Assembly (NCBI GenBank): GCA_024958715.1
Contig: JANWUS010000081.1
Span: 1 to 52,914, forward strand
Reading direction: 5' to 3'
DNA: 52,914 bases
Source: Cyanobium sp. FGCU52
GTDB lineage: Bacteria > Cyanobacteriota > Cyanobacteriia > PCC-6307 > Cyanobiaceae
Made by a program: the position numbers and the translations under genes. The notes under the pieces were generated by a model, which saw only the letters and a list, made by a program, of their open reading frames with translations, made no database searches and had not been told where the DNA came from. This document shows, piece by piece, positions 9,250 to 18,345 of this stretch; the first letter of the stretch is position 1; the number at the start of each line of letters is the position of its first letter.

Positions 9250-12200
9250 ATGCCTGTCAACATCAGCCAGCGCGTTCGGCCAGTCTTTCAGCTGAATCGG
9301 CACGGCTTCACCCTCACTATTCACGACAGGGATGCGGGTGGCTCAACGCCGGCATCCGGTCTTGCTGTAACCATTCATCTGTTGGATGCCAGCGGTAAGC
9401 CCGGCGAGGTGCTGGTAAAAGGGCTCACCGATCGCAAGGGACAGCTGGTTTTTTCAATCACTGAGCCCGGGGCCTTGCAGGTGGCCACCACAACCCAGCC
9501 ATTGCCGCAGATCCATGTCACGGTGAGCGATGTGGATGGGGATGCCATTGGCTCGCCTCTTGTTCTCCAACCTGAACGCGGCAAGCCACTGCCGATTCAA
9601 CAGCTGTCGATCAAGGCCCACATCGACAAGCTGGTCGCTCCCCTCGATGGGTTGAAGGCCTCCATGGGTCTGCAGCTTTCGGCCGGCCTTGATCAGGCCT
9701 TGAAGGATCGCAAAATTGCTTCCCTCGCCCAGCTCCGCAGCGCTCAGGACATCGCCTCAACGGCCGGCCTCGGACAGACAGAGCTGAAAGAACTCAAGCT
9801 GTTGCAGGGCCATGCCCGGCTGCAGCTGATCAGCCGAGACCACAAGATCAACCAGCAACTGCTCGATGCAGGGTTTCCTGATGTCACCGCCATTGCTGCC
9901 CTCAGTCGGCAGGCCTTCACGAAGCAGCTGAGTGGCCGCCTCCCAACCAAAACAGTTGATACCCTCCATCGCAAGGCACTCAAGGCGACCGCTGCCGCCA
10001 ACCGGCTTGCATTCGTGGAGCGTGTGGATCGCGCCAACAATCGCTCCGGTACATCCCAAGCCTCCACCGCCGAACCCCAGCCCTGTGCCTGCGACTGCCA
10101 ATCTGCGGTGAGCCCCACCGCCTATCTGGCTGCCCTGCTCGACTACACCGCGCGGCATGTGCGTCTCAATGGCGCGGAGCTGTCGCTGAGCCAGCTGGAT
10201 GGCCTTTTCCTGCAGCCCTTCGCAGAGTTGCCAGACGATTGCACCGCAGCCGAGACCCAGCTGCGCCAGGTGCGGCTCTGCATTGAGGTGCTGCGACGCA
10301 AGGCAGCCAAGGACGGGATTGACGTGTCGCCCATTATCGCCGCCCATGCACAGGCGTCCTATGCCTCTTTGCTGAGCGCTCTTGGCGTCAGCAACACCGA
10401 GCTCCGTTTGGCCCGCACGGCCAGCCCTGAACGGCAGCAGCAGCTGGCCGACCGGCTGGCTGTACCCCTGTTACAGCTGTTCAGCGGCTTCATGCTGGCT
10501 GAGACCGATCAGACGGAAGAGAAGCTGCAGACCGTCTTCGGCCTTCCCTCCACCAACCCAGCGGCCTCCCCTCTGGTGGAGTCCACACTCCAGCAGGCGC
10601 GCCTGGCAGCCCTGGAGCAGAGTTGGCTGGCTGTCGATCAAGCCAGTGAGCGGCTGCTACTGGATCCGGATCTGATCAGTTCTGATGTGTTTGCTGTCAT
10701 CAGCTCGCGTGCAGAGGAACTGCTCGAGGCTCGGCGCTCCCAGCTGGATGCGCTCGTTTCAGCCGTCGCTGCGATCACCAATGAAGCCAGTCTTACCTCG
10801 GTGATGACCAGCCCAACCACAACGGTGGTGCAGGGCATGCATGGCCTCCAACTCGGCAGCGCATCGGAACTTGACAGCTTCAACCAGCAACGACAGGCGG
10901 GCCTGCCCTATTCGCGCAGCATCAATGGGGAGCCCGTCGCGCTCAACTTCGCCACGTTGGGTGTCCGTAAGCCCGAGTTCGATCAGCTGTTGATCATCCG
11001 TCAGCTGGCTGTCGATGGCACGGTCACCACTGAGGACTGGAATGAGGCCACGCAGGTGCTGACGGCCATCGAAAAACGCAAGGCCCTCGTACCCATCTGG
11101 CGAGCTGAAGAACAAACCAACAACATCAGCCTTACCCCCGAGGTCTTCAATCTGCTCGATGAGGGTGTTGGCGTGCTGCGAGACCTGCAGACCCAGTCAC
11201 CCGCTTTCCTGCGTTGGCGGGTTGAACTCGGCGATCTGCGAGACTGGCTCTCCCTGCTCAAAGACCGGATTGCCCAGCGTGATGCTGCGCTTGCCGGGAT
11301 CCAGAGCGCTGTGGATGCGGCCGAGGATGCCCATCTGGCAGCGCTCCGCGATCGACTCGTGGATGCCGTGATCACCACAAGCCCGCCGAGCCTTGACCGC
11401 AAGAAGAGGTGGGTAAGCAATCACCTGTTGATCAGCGCCAATGAGTCGGCCTGCCGCAAGACCACCCGCACTGCCCAGTCCATTGAAGCACTGCAGCTAC
11501 TGCTCTGGGGGATTCACAGCAAGCTCTTCGAGCGTCCTGAGTTCACACTCGATGCTCCAGAATTTGAGGCTGAGTGGAAAGGCCTCGGGACCTACGCCTC
11601 CTGGCGAGCGCTGCAGTGGGTATTTATTTACCCGGAGAATGTTGCTCGGCCTTCGCTGATCGCTAGGGAGAATCGGACACTTGTCCTGGCAGTGTACGAG
11701 CTAATAATAAATTACTGGCCGCTCCTAGGGCTTGACCCTGAGGCAACCTCTCCAGACTCTAATGTCGATTGGTATGAGTGGGCGGTTGCGCAGGAGATTG
11801 CCTGGCGATTGCGTGAAAGGCTATTTACCGATGAAAGCCATGCCTCCATGAATCATAACTGGATAAATAGTCTTATGCAACAATTGTGGGATGTGCGTCT
11901 TCTCGTCTTCAGTGAAGCCGCTGGAGACATCAGGCCTCGTGCTTCAGCATCTCTTGAGGCGTTTTACTATGTCCCAATTGACATTGCTTTTCGCCTCAGG
12001 GATGCAGGCCGACCCGAGGAATCCCTGAAGGTGTTGCGACGCGTAAGCGATCTGAAGACCGGTAGACCCCGCACTGCTGAGGCTGCTGATGCACTGGACG
12101 TGTTGCGTACCAACAACCTCACGCTGCCACGCGACGACGACTGGCTCCTCTCCCCACTTCCCCATGAAGCCGCCGAACGTATTCCCGGTGGTTATGAACG

Positions 12201-14967
12201 CAGGGTTGTACTAGGTGCGATCAGCGCCTATCTCGATATGGCCGAAGCCGACTTCGCACGCGATACGGGTGAATCCCTGGCGAGGGCCAGAGAGGCCTAC
12301 CTTGCCGCAATGGATCTACTGGAGAGTGACGTCTTAGGAACGCCCTCTCCCACCTGCAGGTCACTCACCATCGAGATCGGAGACGACCAATTGCGGCGAA
12401 TCGTGATCCGCCTCCGTGACGAGCTTTTCAGGCGTGATCCCATTGTTGCGTTCGATCGTGATCGTCTGATCACGGCTGACCTCGAGGTGGACAAACTGGT
12501 CAAGCAGCATCGCCCTGGCGATGATCTGAATACCTTCGGGCAGCAGGTGCATCAGATCTATGGCAAGGCACAGCTTAGGCGTGCTCGGCAGACCATGCAA
12601 CGGCGCACAACCCAATCCTCCTCTGTTCAGACTCAGAGGAGTAGGGCCATGCTGGCGAATTCAGCTTATTTTGACCTGATCCAAAGAGGCTTCACCCGTG
12701 ATGGAGATGGTTCTCTGGTGTGGACTGATTGGATCCCGGCTCCAGCCTTTACGTACTGCATACCGCCCAATCCTGTAATCACTCTCTTGCGGCTACGCGC
12801 AGAGAGTGGCTTCTTCAAGCTGACCCATTGCATGAACAGCAACGGCTTGAAGCGCGAACCCGCTCCCTATTCGGCGCCCACGGATGTGGAGAGTGGTGTG
12901 TCGGATGAGCTGGTGATTCCTGTTCAGGCAGCTGGTATGGATGTCTTCACTCCACCTGGAGCAGTGATCTACCGCTTTAAGGTTTTGATTGAGCAGGCCC
13001 GGCAACTTGTAGCAATTGCTCAACAGGTTGAGGCTTCATACTTGTCATTTCTGGATAGGCTTGATCAAGAGACCTACTCGCGGCTGCGTGCCAGGCAGGA
13101 TCTTGGCGTTGCTAGCGCCACTGTGAATCTCCAGGATCTTCGCGTGGATGAGGCGCTTCGTGGAAAGGACCTGGCGCTTCAGCAGTCTGACCGTGTTCTT
13201 ATCAGTGTCAATCACTATGCTGACCTGCTTAGCGACGACGGTGAGCTCTGGCAGGAGAGCCTTGCCTTCTGGTTGTTGGCAGGGGCCGCCGTGATTCAGT
13301 CTACCGGTGCCATCGTTGGTCTTGTTGGGGGAGGCATCGCTGTCGGTGCTACATCCGCTGGCGGTGGCGCACCTTTCGGCTCTGCCTTGGGTGCATTAGG
13401 CGGCGCAATCGTCTCCGGTGGTGGTGGTTTGGCCACTGCTTCGTCAGCGTTGTCTCTCAGTGCCAGCTACGAGCGGCGCAAGCAGGAATGGAAGTTCCAG
13501 CAAGATCTCAGCACAATCGACAAGATCATTGCTGAAACCCAACAGCTTCTCGCTGAGGACCGCTACCAAATCACGCTTCAGGAACGACGCATTTCTCAGT
13601 TGAGCCGCGATAATGCCAATGACGTTGTGGAATTCCTGGATAACAAGTTCACCAGCCGAGAACTCTATGCCTGGATGGGAAGCATCGTCAGCCAAGCATA
13701 TCGTTACTTTTTACAGCAGGCCACTGGTATGGCAAAGCTGGCGCAGCGTCAGCTTGCGTTTGAGCGCCAGGAGCCCGAACTTGGCTACATCCTTGATGAC
13801 TATTTGACCTATGCCCAGCCAGGCGGCAGGCCCTCTGGCGGTCCTGAAAAGGATCGCAGGGGGCTCACGGGTTCGGTTCGTCTGCTCCAGGACATCACCC
13901 GGCTGGATCAACGCGCCTTCCTGACGGACCGCCGCAGGATCCCTCTGCCCAAGCACATTTCCCTGTTCGCCCATGATCCGATTGCCTTCCTGCGGTTCCG
14001 TGAAACGGGAATTCTCCCGATCAACACCACTATGGATCAGTTCGATCGCGACTTCCCGGGAGACTATCTGCGGCTGGTGAAGCGGATTCGTGTCTCTGTG
14101 GTTGCCCTGATCCCACCATTGGACGGCATCAAGGCCACACTCTCCTCAACGGGAATCTCCAGGGTGGTTCGCGGTGGTGATCGCTACCAGGAGGCCACAC
14201 TGGCTACCCAACCGGAGACGGTAACGATCACCGCACCATCTCAAGGTCCCGGCTTAATGGAGCTACAGCAGGATCAGGCAGAGATGTATCTCCCCTTTGA
14301 GGGCCTGGGTGTGGCCGGAGGCTGGGTCTTCTCCCTGCCGAAAGCCGCTAATGCGTTTGATTTCAACACTATTGCAGATGTTATCTTTACGATTGAATAT
14401 TCCGCCATCTATAGCGATGAGTATCGACGGCAAGTCGTGCAGCGGCTCAACTCAAGCCTTGCGTATCAGGGTGAGCGAACTTTCAGTCTTCGGCAGCACT
14501 TCGCTGATGAATGGTACAGCCTGCATCACCCCGAGCTAATAGATGATGTGAGTCTTCGGTTGCGGCCCACGCTTGAGCTTGGTCGCGCCGATTATCCTCC
14601 TAATCTCATTAATGACAGCCTGAAGCTCAGCCAGCTCTCTGTTTATGTAGTCCGCCGTGAGGGCATCACCGATGAGATCAACATATCAGGGCTGTCCTGG
14701 GTTTATCCCGGCGGCACCAGTCTTCTGCCATTCAGCAACTCTGCCAGCATCACTACACGTAATGGATTACTGACAACCAGGGATCTGCCGGCATCCAGCG
14801 CCTTTGCGGCCCTTCGCGATCAGCCTCCTCTCGGCACCCTGAGCTTCCAGTTGGCTGGCCAGATCGATGGCAAGCCGTTTGAGGAAGCGATGCGACAGGG
14901 CTTGATCACCGACATCCAGGTGGCGGTAGCGATCCGTGCTGATCTGCCCCCTTGGCCTGAGATGTAG
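9250..14967 (+). CDS. Tc toxin subunit A (TcA-like, VRP1 and pore/TcB-binding domains)
   Basis: A 1905-residue TcA, shorter than the roughly 2500 residues of classical Photorhabdus TcA. Residues 1-110 look like a transthyretin-type beta domain (HGFTLTIHDRDAGG..., GKPGEVLVKGLTDRKGQLVFS). Residues 278-297 carry the VRP1 hallmark CACDCQSAVSPTAYLAALLD. A large alpha-helical shell follows to about 1000. At 1345-1400 a Gly/Ala-rich hydrophobic hairpin (TGAIVGLVGGGIAVGATSAG, then GALGGAIVSGGGG) sits inside long coiled helices (KQEWKFQQDLSTIDKII, EDRYQITLQERRISQL), as in the TcA pore. Residues about 1640-1730 (LQQDQAEMYLPFEGLGVAGGWVFSLPKA) match the TcA C-terminal region that binds TcB. In known systems TcA pentamers bind host cells and form the translocation channel. 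The shorter length could mean fewer receptor-binding inserts. Confidence 0.88.
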   Translation: MPVNISQRVRPVFQLNRHGFTLTIHDRDAGGSTPASGLAVTIHLLDASGKPGEVLVKGLTDRKGQLVFSITEPGALQVATTTQPLPQIHVTVSDVDGDAIGSPLVLQPERGKPLPIQQLSIKAHIDKLVAPLDGLKASMGLQLSAGLDQALKDRKIASLAQLRSAQDIASTAGLGQTELKELKLLQGHARLQLISRDHKINQQLLDAGFPDVTAIAALSRQAFTKQLSGRLPTKTVDTLHRKALKATAAANRLAFVERVDRANNRSGTSQASTAEPQPCACDCQSAVSPTAYLAALLDYTARHVRLNGAELSLSQLDGLFLQPFAELPDDCTAAETQLRQVRLCIEVLRRKAAKDGIDVSPIIAAHAQASYASLLSALGVSNTELRLARTASPERQQQLADRLAVPLLQLFSGFMLAETDQTEEKLQTVFGLPSTNPAASPLVESTLQQARLAALEQSWLAVDQASERLLLDPDLISSDVFAVISSRAEELLEARRSQLDALVSAVAAITNEASLTSVMTSPTTTVVQGMHGLQLGSASELDSFNQQRQAGLPYSRSINGEPVALNFATLGVRKPEFDQLLIIRQLAVDGTVTTEDWNEATQVLTAIEKRKALVPIWRAEEQTNNISLTPEVFNLLDEGVGVLRDLQTQSPAFLRWRVELGDLRDWLSLLKDRIAQRDAALAGIQSAVDAAEDAHLAALRDRLVDAVITTSPPSLDRKKRWVSNHLLISANESACRKTTRTAQSIEALQLLLWGIHSKLFERPEFTLDAPEFEAEWKGLGTYASWRALQWVFIYPENVARPSLIARENRTLVLAVYELIINYWPLLGLDPEATSPDSNVDWYEWAVAQEIAWRLRERLFTDESHASMNHNWINSLMQQLWDVRLLVFSEAAGDIRPRASASLEAFYYVPIDIAFRLRDAGRPEESLKVLRRVSDLKTGRPRTAEAADALDVLRTNNLTLPRDDDWLLSPLPHEAAERIPGGYERRVVLGAISAYLDMAEADFARDTGESLARAREAYLAAMDLLESDVLGTPSPTCRSLTIEIGDDQLRRIVIRLRDELFRRDPIVAFDRDRLITADLEVDKLVKQHRPGDDLNTFGQQVHQIYGKAQLRRARQTMQRRTTQSSSVQTQRSRAMLANSAYFDLIQRGFTRDGDGSLVWTDWIPAPAFTYCIPPNPVITLLRLRAESGFFKLTHCMNSNGLKREPAPYSAPTDVESGVSDELVIPVQAAGMDVFTPPGAVIYRFKVLIEQARQLVAIAQQVEASYLSFLDRLDQETYSRLRARQDLGVASATVNLQDLRVDEALRGKDLALQQSDRVLISVNHYADLLSDDGELWQESLAFWLLAGAAVIQSTGAIVGLVGGGIAVGATSAGGGAPFGSALGALGGAIVSGGGGLATASSALSLSASYERRKQEWKFQQDLSTIDKIIAETQQLLAEDRYQITLQERRISQLSRDNANDVVEFLDNKFTSRELYAWMGSIVSQAYRYFLQQATGMAKLAQRQLAFERQEPELGYILDDYLTYAQPGGRPSGGPEKDRRGLTGSVRLLQDITRLDQRAFLTDRRRIPLPKHISLFAHDPIAFLRFRETGILPINTTMDQFDRDFPGDYLRLVKRIRVSVVALIPPLDGIKATLSSTGISRVVRGGDRYQEATLATQPETVTITAPSQGPGLMELQQDQAEMYLPFEGLGVAGGWVFSLPKAANAFDFNTIADVIFTIEYSAIYSDEYRRQVVQRLNSSLAYQGERTFSLRQHFADEWYSLHHPELIDDVSLRLRPTLELGRADYPPNLINDSLKLSQLSVYVVRREGITDEINISGLSWVYPGGTSLLPFSNSASITTRNGLLTTRDLPASSAFAALRDQPPLGTLSFQLAGQIDGKPFEEAMRQGLITDIQVAVAIRADLPPWPEM

Positions 14968-16037
14968 TGCATCTTGCCCAGCTTCCGCATATGCCTATGT
15001 GGCATGGAAGTCAGGTGACACTTGTGCTCAGCGCTTGATGGATACCGAGCTTCTAGCAGACGCGATGATTCATGGACGCCACCAAGGTGAAGCGACACTT
15101 CGAACACATCCCTCGAGCGGCCAGGCCACCACAAGAACCTACTTCGGCACCCCGGGCTCACGGCCTGCCACTCAGGGGCAGCGTTAAGTGTCGAAGCCGT
15201 GCACACAGCCACCACAACGTAAAGCCAGCTCGAGAAACAGTTATGCCTAGCTACACAGCACAGGTCCTGTGGAACCAAGCGGGTCAGACGTCTGTTGATC
15301 ATTAATACAGCCGAAAGCACATTTCCGGTTCGATGGGGGCGCGGAGATTCCTGGCTCCTCATCCCCCCATATCGCACGTTTCTCGCTATCCGACCCAACC
15401 GCCATAGACCAAGAAGAGGCATTTGCCGCCTCTCTGTCAAGTTGTCGGATGTTGTGATTTATAAGGATAGCAGCCCTGCAAGAACTGCGCGTCGATAGCT
15501 ACATCGACAATGCCGAAATAATCATGGAGAGAAAACAGAATGGAAGGCTTACAATCTCAGCCATTGTCCTCAGGCCAGAGGCGAGATTTTCTGGCGATAT
15601 GGTTCCCGCCAACGACGAGATCCTTGAGATACATCATCAAGCTCATGAAGAGTGTTTCATAAGCAAACTCCGTCCTGACCGAGGTGCGCTGCGAAGCAGT
15701 TCTGAAGTAGTCAGCAGCGAACAGTCACATTCCTTTCAAGCACGTCGGCGAAAGACGCTCAAGCAATCATTCATTCTGTGATGCTTGCAATTGACGCCTA
15801 ACCAGCCAATCCGTGAGCGCCGCTGGCTGGTCCTGGTCCTCCAGCTCGCTGATTGATGCAACCATGAGCCCCAAGCCACCGCAAAGGAAGGCTGCCTTCA
15901 CGCCGGGCTCAGGCCTTCCATCAACCGTAGCCGCACGGTGCACGGGTGCCGTCACCGCGGCAACGCACCGTGAAGCAGCGGAGGCTCAGCCTGAGGTCTC
16001 GGGGCTTGGTACGGCGTGCCGCCACGGCCGCCCCACA
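14968..16037. other. Long non-coding or degenerate stretch, no gene supported
   Basis: About 1.07 kb without a convincing gene. Open frames of 60-85 codons exist at 15524-15781 (+) and 15767-15955 (-), but neither has recognisable motifs or a clear ribosome-binding site. Composition drifts between that of the toxin locus and the GC-rich zinc locus, so an island boundary may lie here. I found no inverted-repeat pair or transposase remnant. Confidence 0.5.
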
Positions 16038-17234
16038 TCACCCGTTCCCCTGATGGATCACAGCCCGGCAGATGCGCCGAGCGGCCTCCCGCCCACCGAA
16101 CAGATTGCGGGCAGCGGGGCCGGTCTGCAGGGCGCTGAGACTGCCCATCACATGCACGGCGCTGCCTGGCCAGCTCAGGTCGGAGGCCAGAACAGGCCAG
16201 TCGTTGACCAACTCGATCGGACGCTGCTCCTGGAGCTGCCGCAACAGCGGGTGCTGGCTGACGCCCTGGCGGTGCCCTGTGGCGAGCCAGATCCGGTCAG
16301 CACAGAGCTGATGGCCGTCCGTCAAGACAAGCTCCCATTCTCCGGAGCACCATCGCGCTGAGCGCACCTCGCCGCGTTCGTGGAGCTGCAGCGCTCCCCC
16401 TCGTTGGGCCAGCCTCAGCTGGGCGGCCGTCTCCGGCGTGATGGAGCTACCGTCGCGAGCCTCCAGCACCTGCCGCTGACGCCGCCGCATGCAGGGTTCG
16501 GCATGAAAGGCCTTGAGGTATCTGGGCCCAAGCCAGCCTGGATCGGCATCGAAGGGTCTGCGCTTCAGGGTCCGCCGACACAGCAACTGCACCAGCGCAC
16601 CCCGCCGAAGCGCTCCCAGGGCCAGATGGGCGCTGGTGAGCCCGCCTCCCACGATCAGGATCCTCTGGCCCTGCAGTGGGCCCAGCGAAGGGAGATGGAT
16701 CCTGTCGCTGTGCTGCAGCGCCTCTGGCGGAGGGTCGCCTGCGATCGCTTCAACCCAGGAGGGCATCTGAGGGGTGCCACTCCCCGTGGCGATCACCAAT
16801 CTGCCGGCTGTCATGGTGATGCCATCGCACAGTGCCAGCTGGATCGGGCCGCTTCCCGCCTGGGAAAGCCGGATCCGCTCCACGCTCGCGGCCCGTACAT
16901 CCTCATTCAGCTGGTGCGCGCTGATGACATGGCGGCAGAAGTCGCCAAACAGACCGGTGTGGGGGAGGCCATAGGGTCCCTCGAGCTGGCGGCTGCGCTG
17001 TTGCGCGACCGCAAAGTGCCGCAGGGCATGGGGGTTCGGATGGGGGTGATGGGGCGAGGGGGAGCGCAGCCAGGGAATTTCGTAACGCCTCATCTGCCGC
17101 TGCCAGCGGCTCAGCCAGCGGCCGCTGGGGTCCACGATCCGCAGGCGCCGATGCAGCCGCGGTCGCTTCTGGAGCAGGAGACAACTGAGGGTGAGCGCCT
17201 GGGGCCCGGCCCCGACAATCACGATGTCAGCCAT
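16038..17234 (-). CDS. FAD/NAD(P)-binding oxidoreductase, monooxygenase-like
   Basis: A 398-residue flavoprotein. The N-terminal dinucleotide fold begins at residue 4 (IVIVGAGPQALTLSCLL, GxGxxG type). A second Rossmann motif is at about 195-210 (RILIVGGGLTSAHLALGAL), and an ATG-type motif (RLVIATGSGTPQMP) and a later RIWLATGHRQG are present. This two-nucleotide layout resembles flavin-containing or lysine/ornithine N-hydroxylase-like monooxygenases. The substrate is unknown. Its start overlaps the end of the zur remnant by 16 bases, so it was probably read from the same Zur-controlled promoter and may act in metal limitation, for example on a metallophore or amino acid. That role is inference from context. 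Confidence 0.8.
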   Translation of the reverse strand: MADIVIVGAGPQALTLSCLLLQKRPRLHRRLRIVDPSGRWLSRWQRQMRRYEIPWLRSPSPHHPHPNPHALRHFAVAQQRSRQLEGPYGLPHTGLFGDFCRHVISAHQLNEDVRAASVERIRLSQAGSGPIQLALCDGITMTAGRLVIATGSGTPQMPSWVEAIAGDPPPEALQHSDRIHLPSLGPLQGQRILIVGGGLTSAHLALGALRRGALVQLLCRRTLKRRPFDADPGWLGPRYLKAFHAEPCMRRRQRQVLEARDGSSITPETAAQLRLAQRGGALQLHERGEVRSARWCSGEWELVLTDGHQLCADRIWLATGHRQGVSQHPLLRQLQEQRPIELVNDWPVLASDLSWPGSAVHVMGSLSALQTGPAARNLFGGREAARRICRAVIHQGNG

Positions 17235-17446
17235 GGGCCAGAGGATTGCGCTGCTGGCAGGAACGGCAGGTTCGAGTACACGGTGGCCAGGCCATGCCGC
17301 TGGGAGGCCTGCTTGAGCCGCTCATGCAGCTCCAGGCCGCTGAGCTCGGCATCCGCCTCACGCAGCACGGTCAGCAAGGCCTTCTGGCGGGGCCCCAGGG
17401 CCGGCCGGGCCTGGTCGGAGGGATGGGCGTGGTGAGCCATGGCCAT
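17219..17446 (-). pseudogene. zur: zur/fur-family regulator remnant with the sensor domain deleted
   Basis: Residues 13-58 match the winged-helix DNA-binding half of cyanobacterial Zur (LGPRQKALLTVLREADAELSG, LELHERLKQASQRHGLATVYSNL). The usual dimerisation and Zn-sensing half, with its His-rich loop and first CxxC, is absent: the frame ends after 75 residues instead of about 125-135. In the +1 frame immediately after the break the DNA reads CRSCQQRNPLAHG then stop, which looks like the final CxxC tail of a Fur-family protein. This suggests an internal out-of-frame deletion of roughly 180-200 bases joining the recognition helix to the C-terminus. The product could still bind DNA weakly but cannot sense Zn normally. 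An assembly collapse is the main alternative. Confidence 0.72.
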
Positions 17447-17471
17447 GGCGCCAGGAGCGAACCTGCTAGAA

Positions 17472-17486
17472 CGAGAACCATTTTCA
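17472..17486. promoter_or_regulatory. Zur-box-like inverted repeat between zur remnant and GTPase remnant
   Basis: CGAGAACCATTTTCA, two mismatches from the 6-3-6 palindrome TGAGAA-N3-TTCTCA seen perfectly before znuA. It lies between divergent genes, 25 bases upstream of the zur remnant start and 6 bases before the first remaining GTPase codon, so it could serve both directions. Confidence 0.6.
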
Positions 17487-17492
17487 CCCTAA

Positions 17493-18338
17493 AATGAATT
17501 CGGCGAGGTGGGCATCGACAACCAGCTGGTGGTGGATGCCGATGAAGAGATCTTTGAAATGAACAACGGCTGCATCTGCTGCACCGTGAGCGGTGATCTG
17601 ATCCGGATCATCGGCAATCTGATGAAACGGCGCGACCGCTTCGACCATCTGGTGATCGAAACCACCGGCCTGGCTGATCCGGCACCAGTGATTCAGACGT
17701 TCTTTGTGGATGAGGATCTGCGCGACGAGCAGCGGCTCGATGCCGTGGTGACCCTGGTCGACCTCAAGCACGTGGAGCAGCACTGGGACACAGAAGAGGT
17801 GCAGGAGCAGCTGGCCTTCGCTGATGTGCTGGTGCTCAACAAGGCCGATCTGGTGAGCGACGCCGATCGTGCGGCGATCGAGCGGCGCGTGCGCGCCATC
17901 AACCCCGTGGCGCGTCTGCTCACCAGTGAGAAGGCGGATGTGCCGATGCAGGAGCTGCTGGGGGTGGAAGCCTTTGAGCTGGAGCGTGCCCTCAGCCTCG
18001 ATCCGGGCTTTCTGGCCGAGGAGCACGACCATGAGCACGACGATGCCGTCGGTTCGCTGGCCCTGCTGGAAGAGCGCCCCATGGACCTCGAGAAGCTGGG
18101 CGGCTGGATCTCCGATCTGGTGGCCAGCCGCGGTCCTGATCTGTTCCGGATGAAGGGCATCATCCAGCTGGACGGCAAGGACGAGCGCTACGTGCTGCAG
18201 TCGGTGCACATCCTGATCGACGGCGATTTCGATCGCCCCTGGAAGCCGGGTGAGCGGCGCCGCACCGAATTCGTGATCATCGGCCGCGATCTTGATGCCG
18301 ATGGCCTGCGCGCGGGCTTCCACGCCTGCGTGGCCTGA
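17493..18338 (+). pseudogene. COG0523 GTPase lacking the N-terminal Walker A
   Basis: The frame opens directly after a TAA with NEFGEVGIDNQLVV, the motif that normally follows about 40 residues containing GFLGAGKTTLLN. All of that start, including the nucleotide-binding P-loop, is missing. The rest is intact: the metal motif CICC (in NNGCICCTVSGDL), the ETTGLADPAPV switch region, the NKAD guanine motif (VLVLNKADLV), a short His/Asp stretch (EEHDHEHDD) and the CobW C-terminal domain. The only start available is the GTG at 17508. Without Walker A it cannot bind GTP normally, so I call it a pseudogene. Relatives are Zn chaperones induced when Zur releases DNA. An intact paralogue is at 25205-26251. 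Confidence 0.75.
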
Positions 18339-18345
18339 ATTGGCG

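Noticed and set aside
15524..15781. 85-codon open frame on the plus strand
   Set aside because: No motif, weak start signal and unremarkable codon use; likely chance in a degenerate region.
16380..17435. 351-codon open frame on the plus strand
   Set aside because: Antisense shadow of the flavoprotein gene, which has clear dinucleotide-binding motifs.
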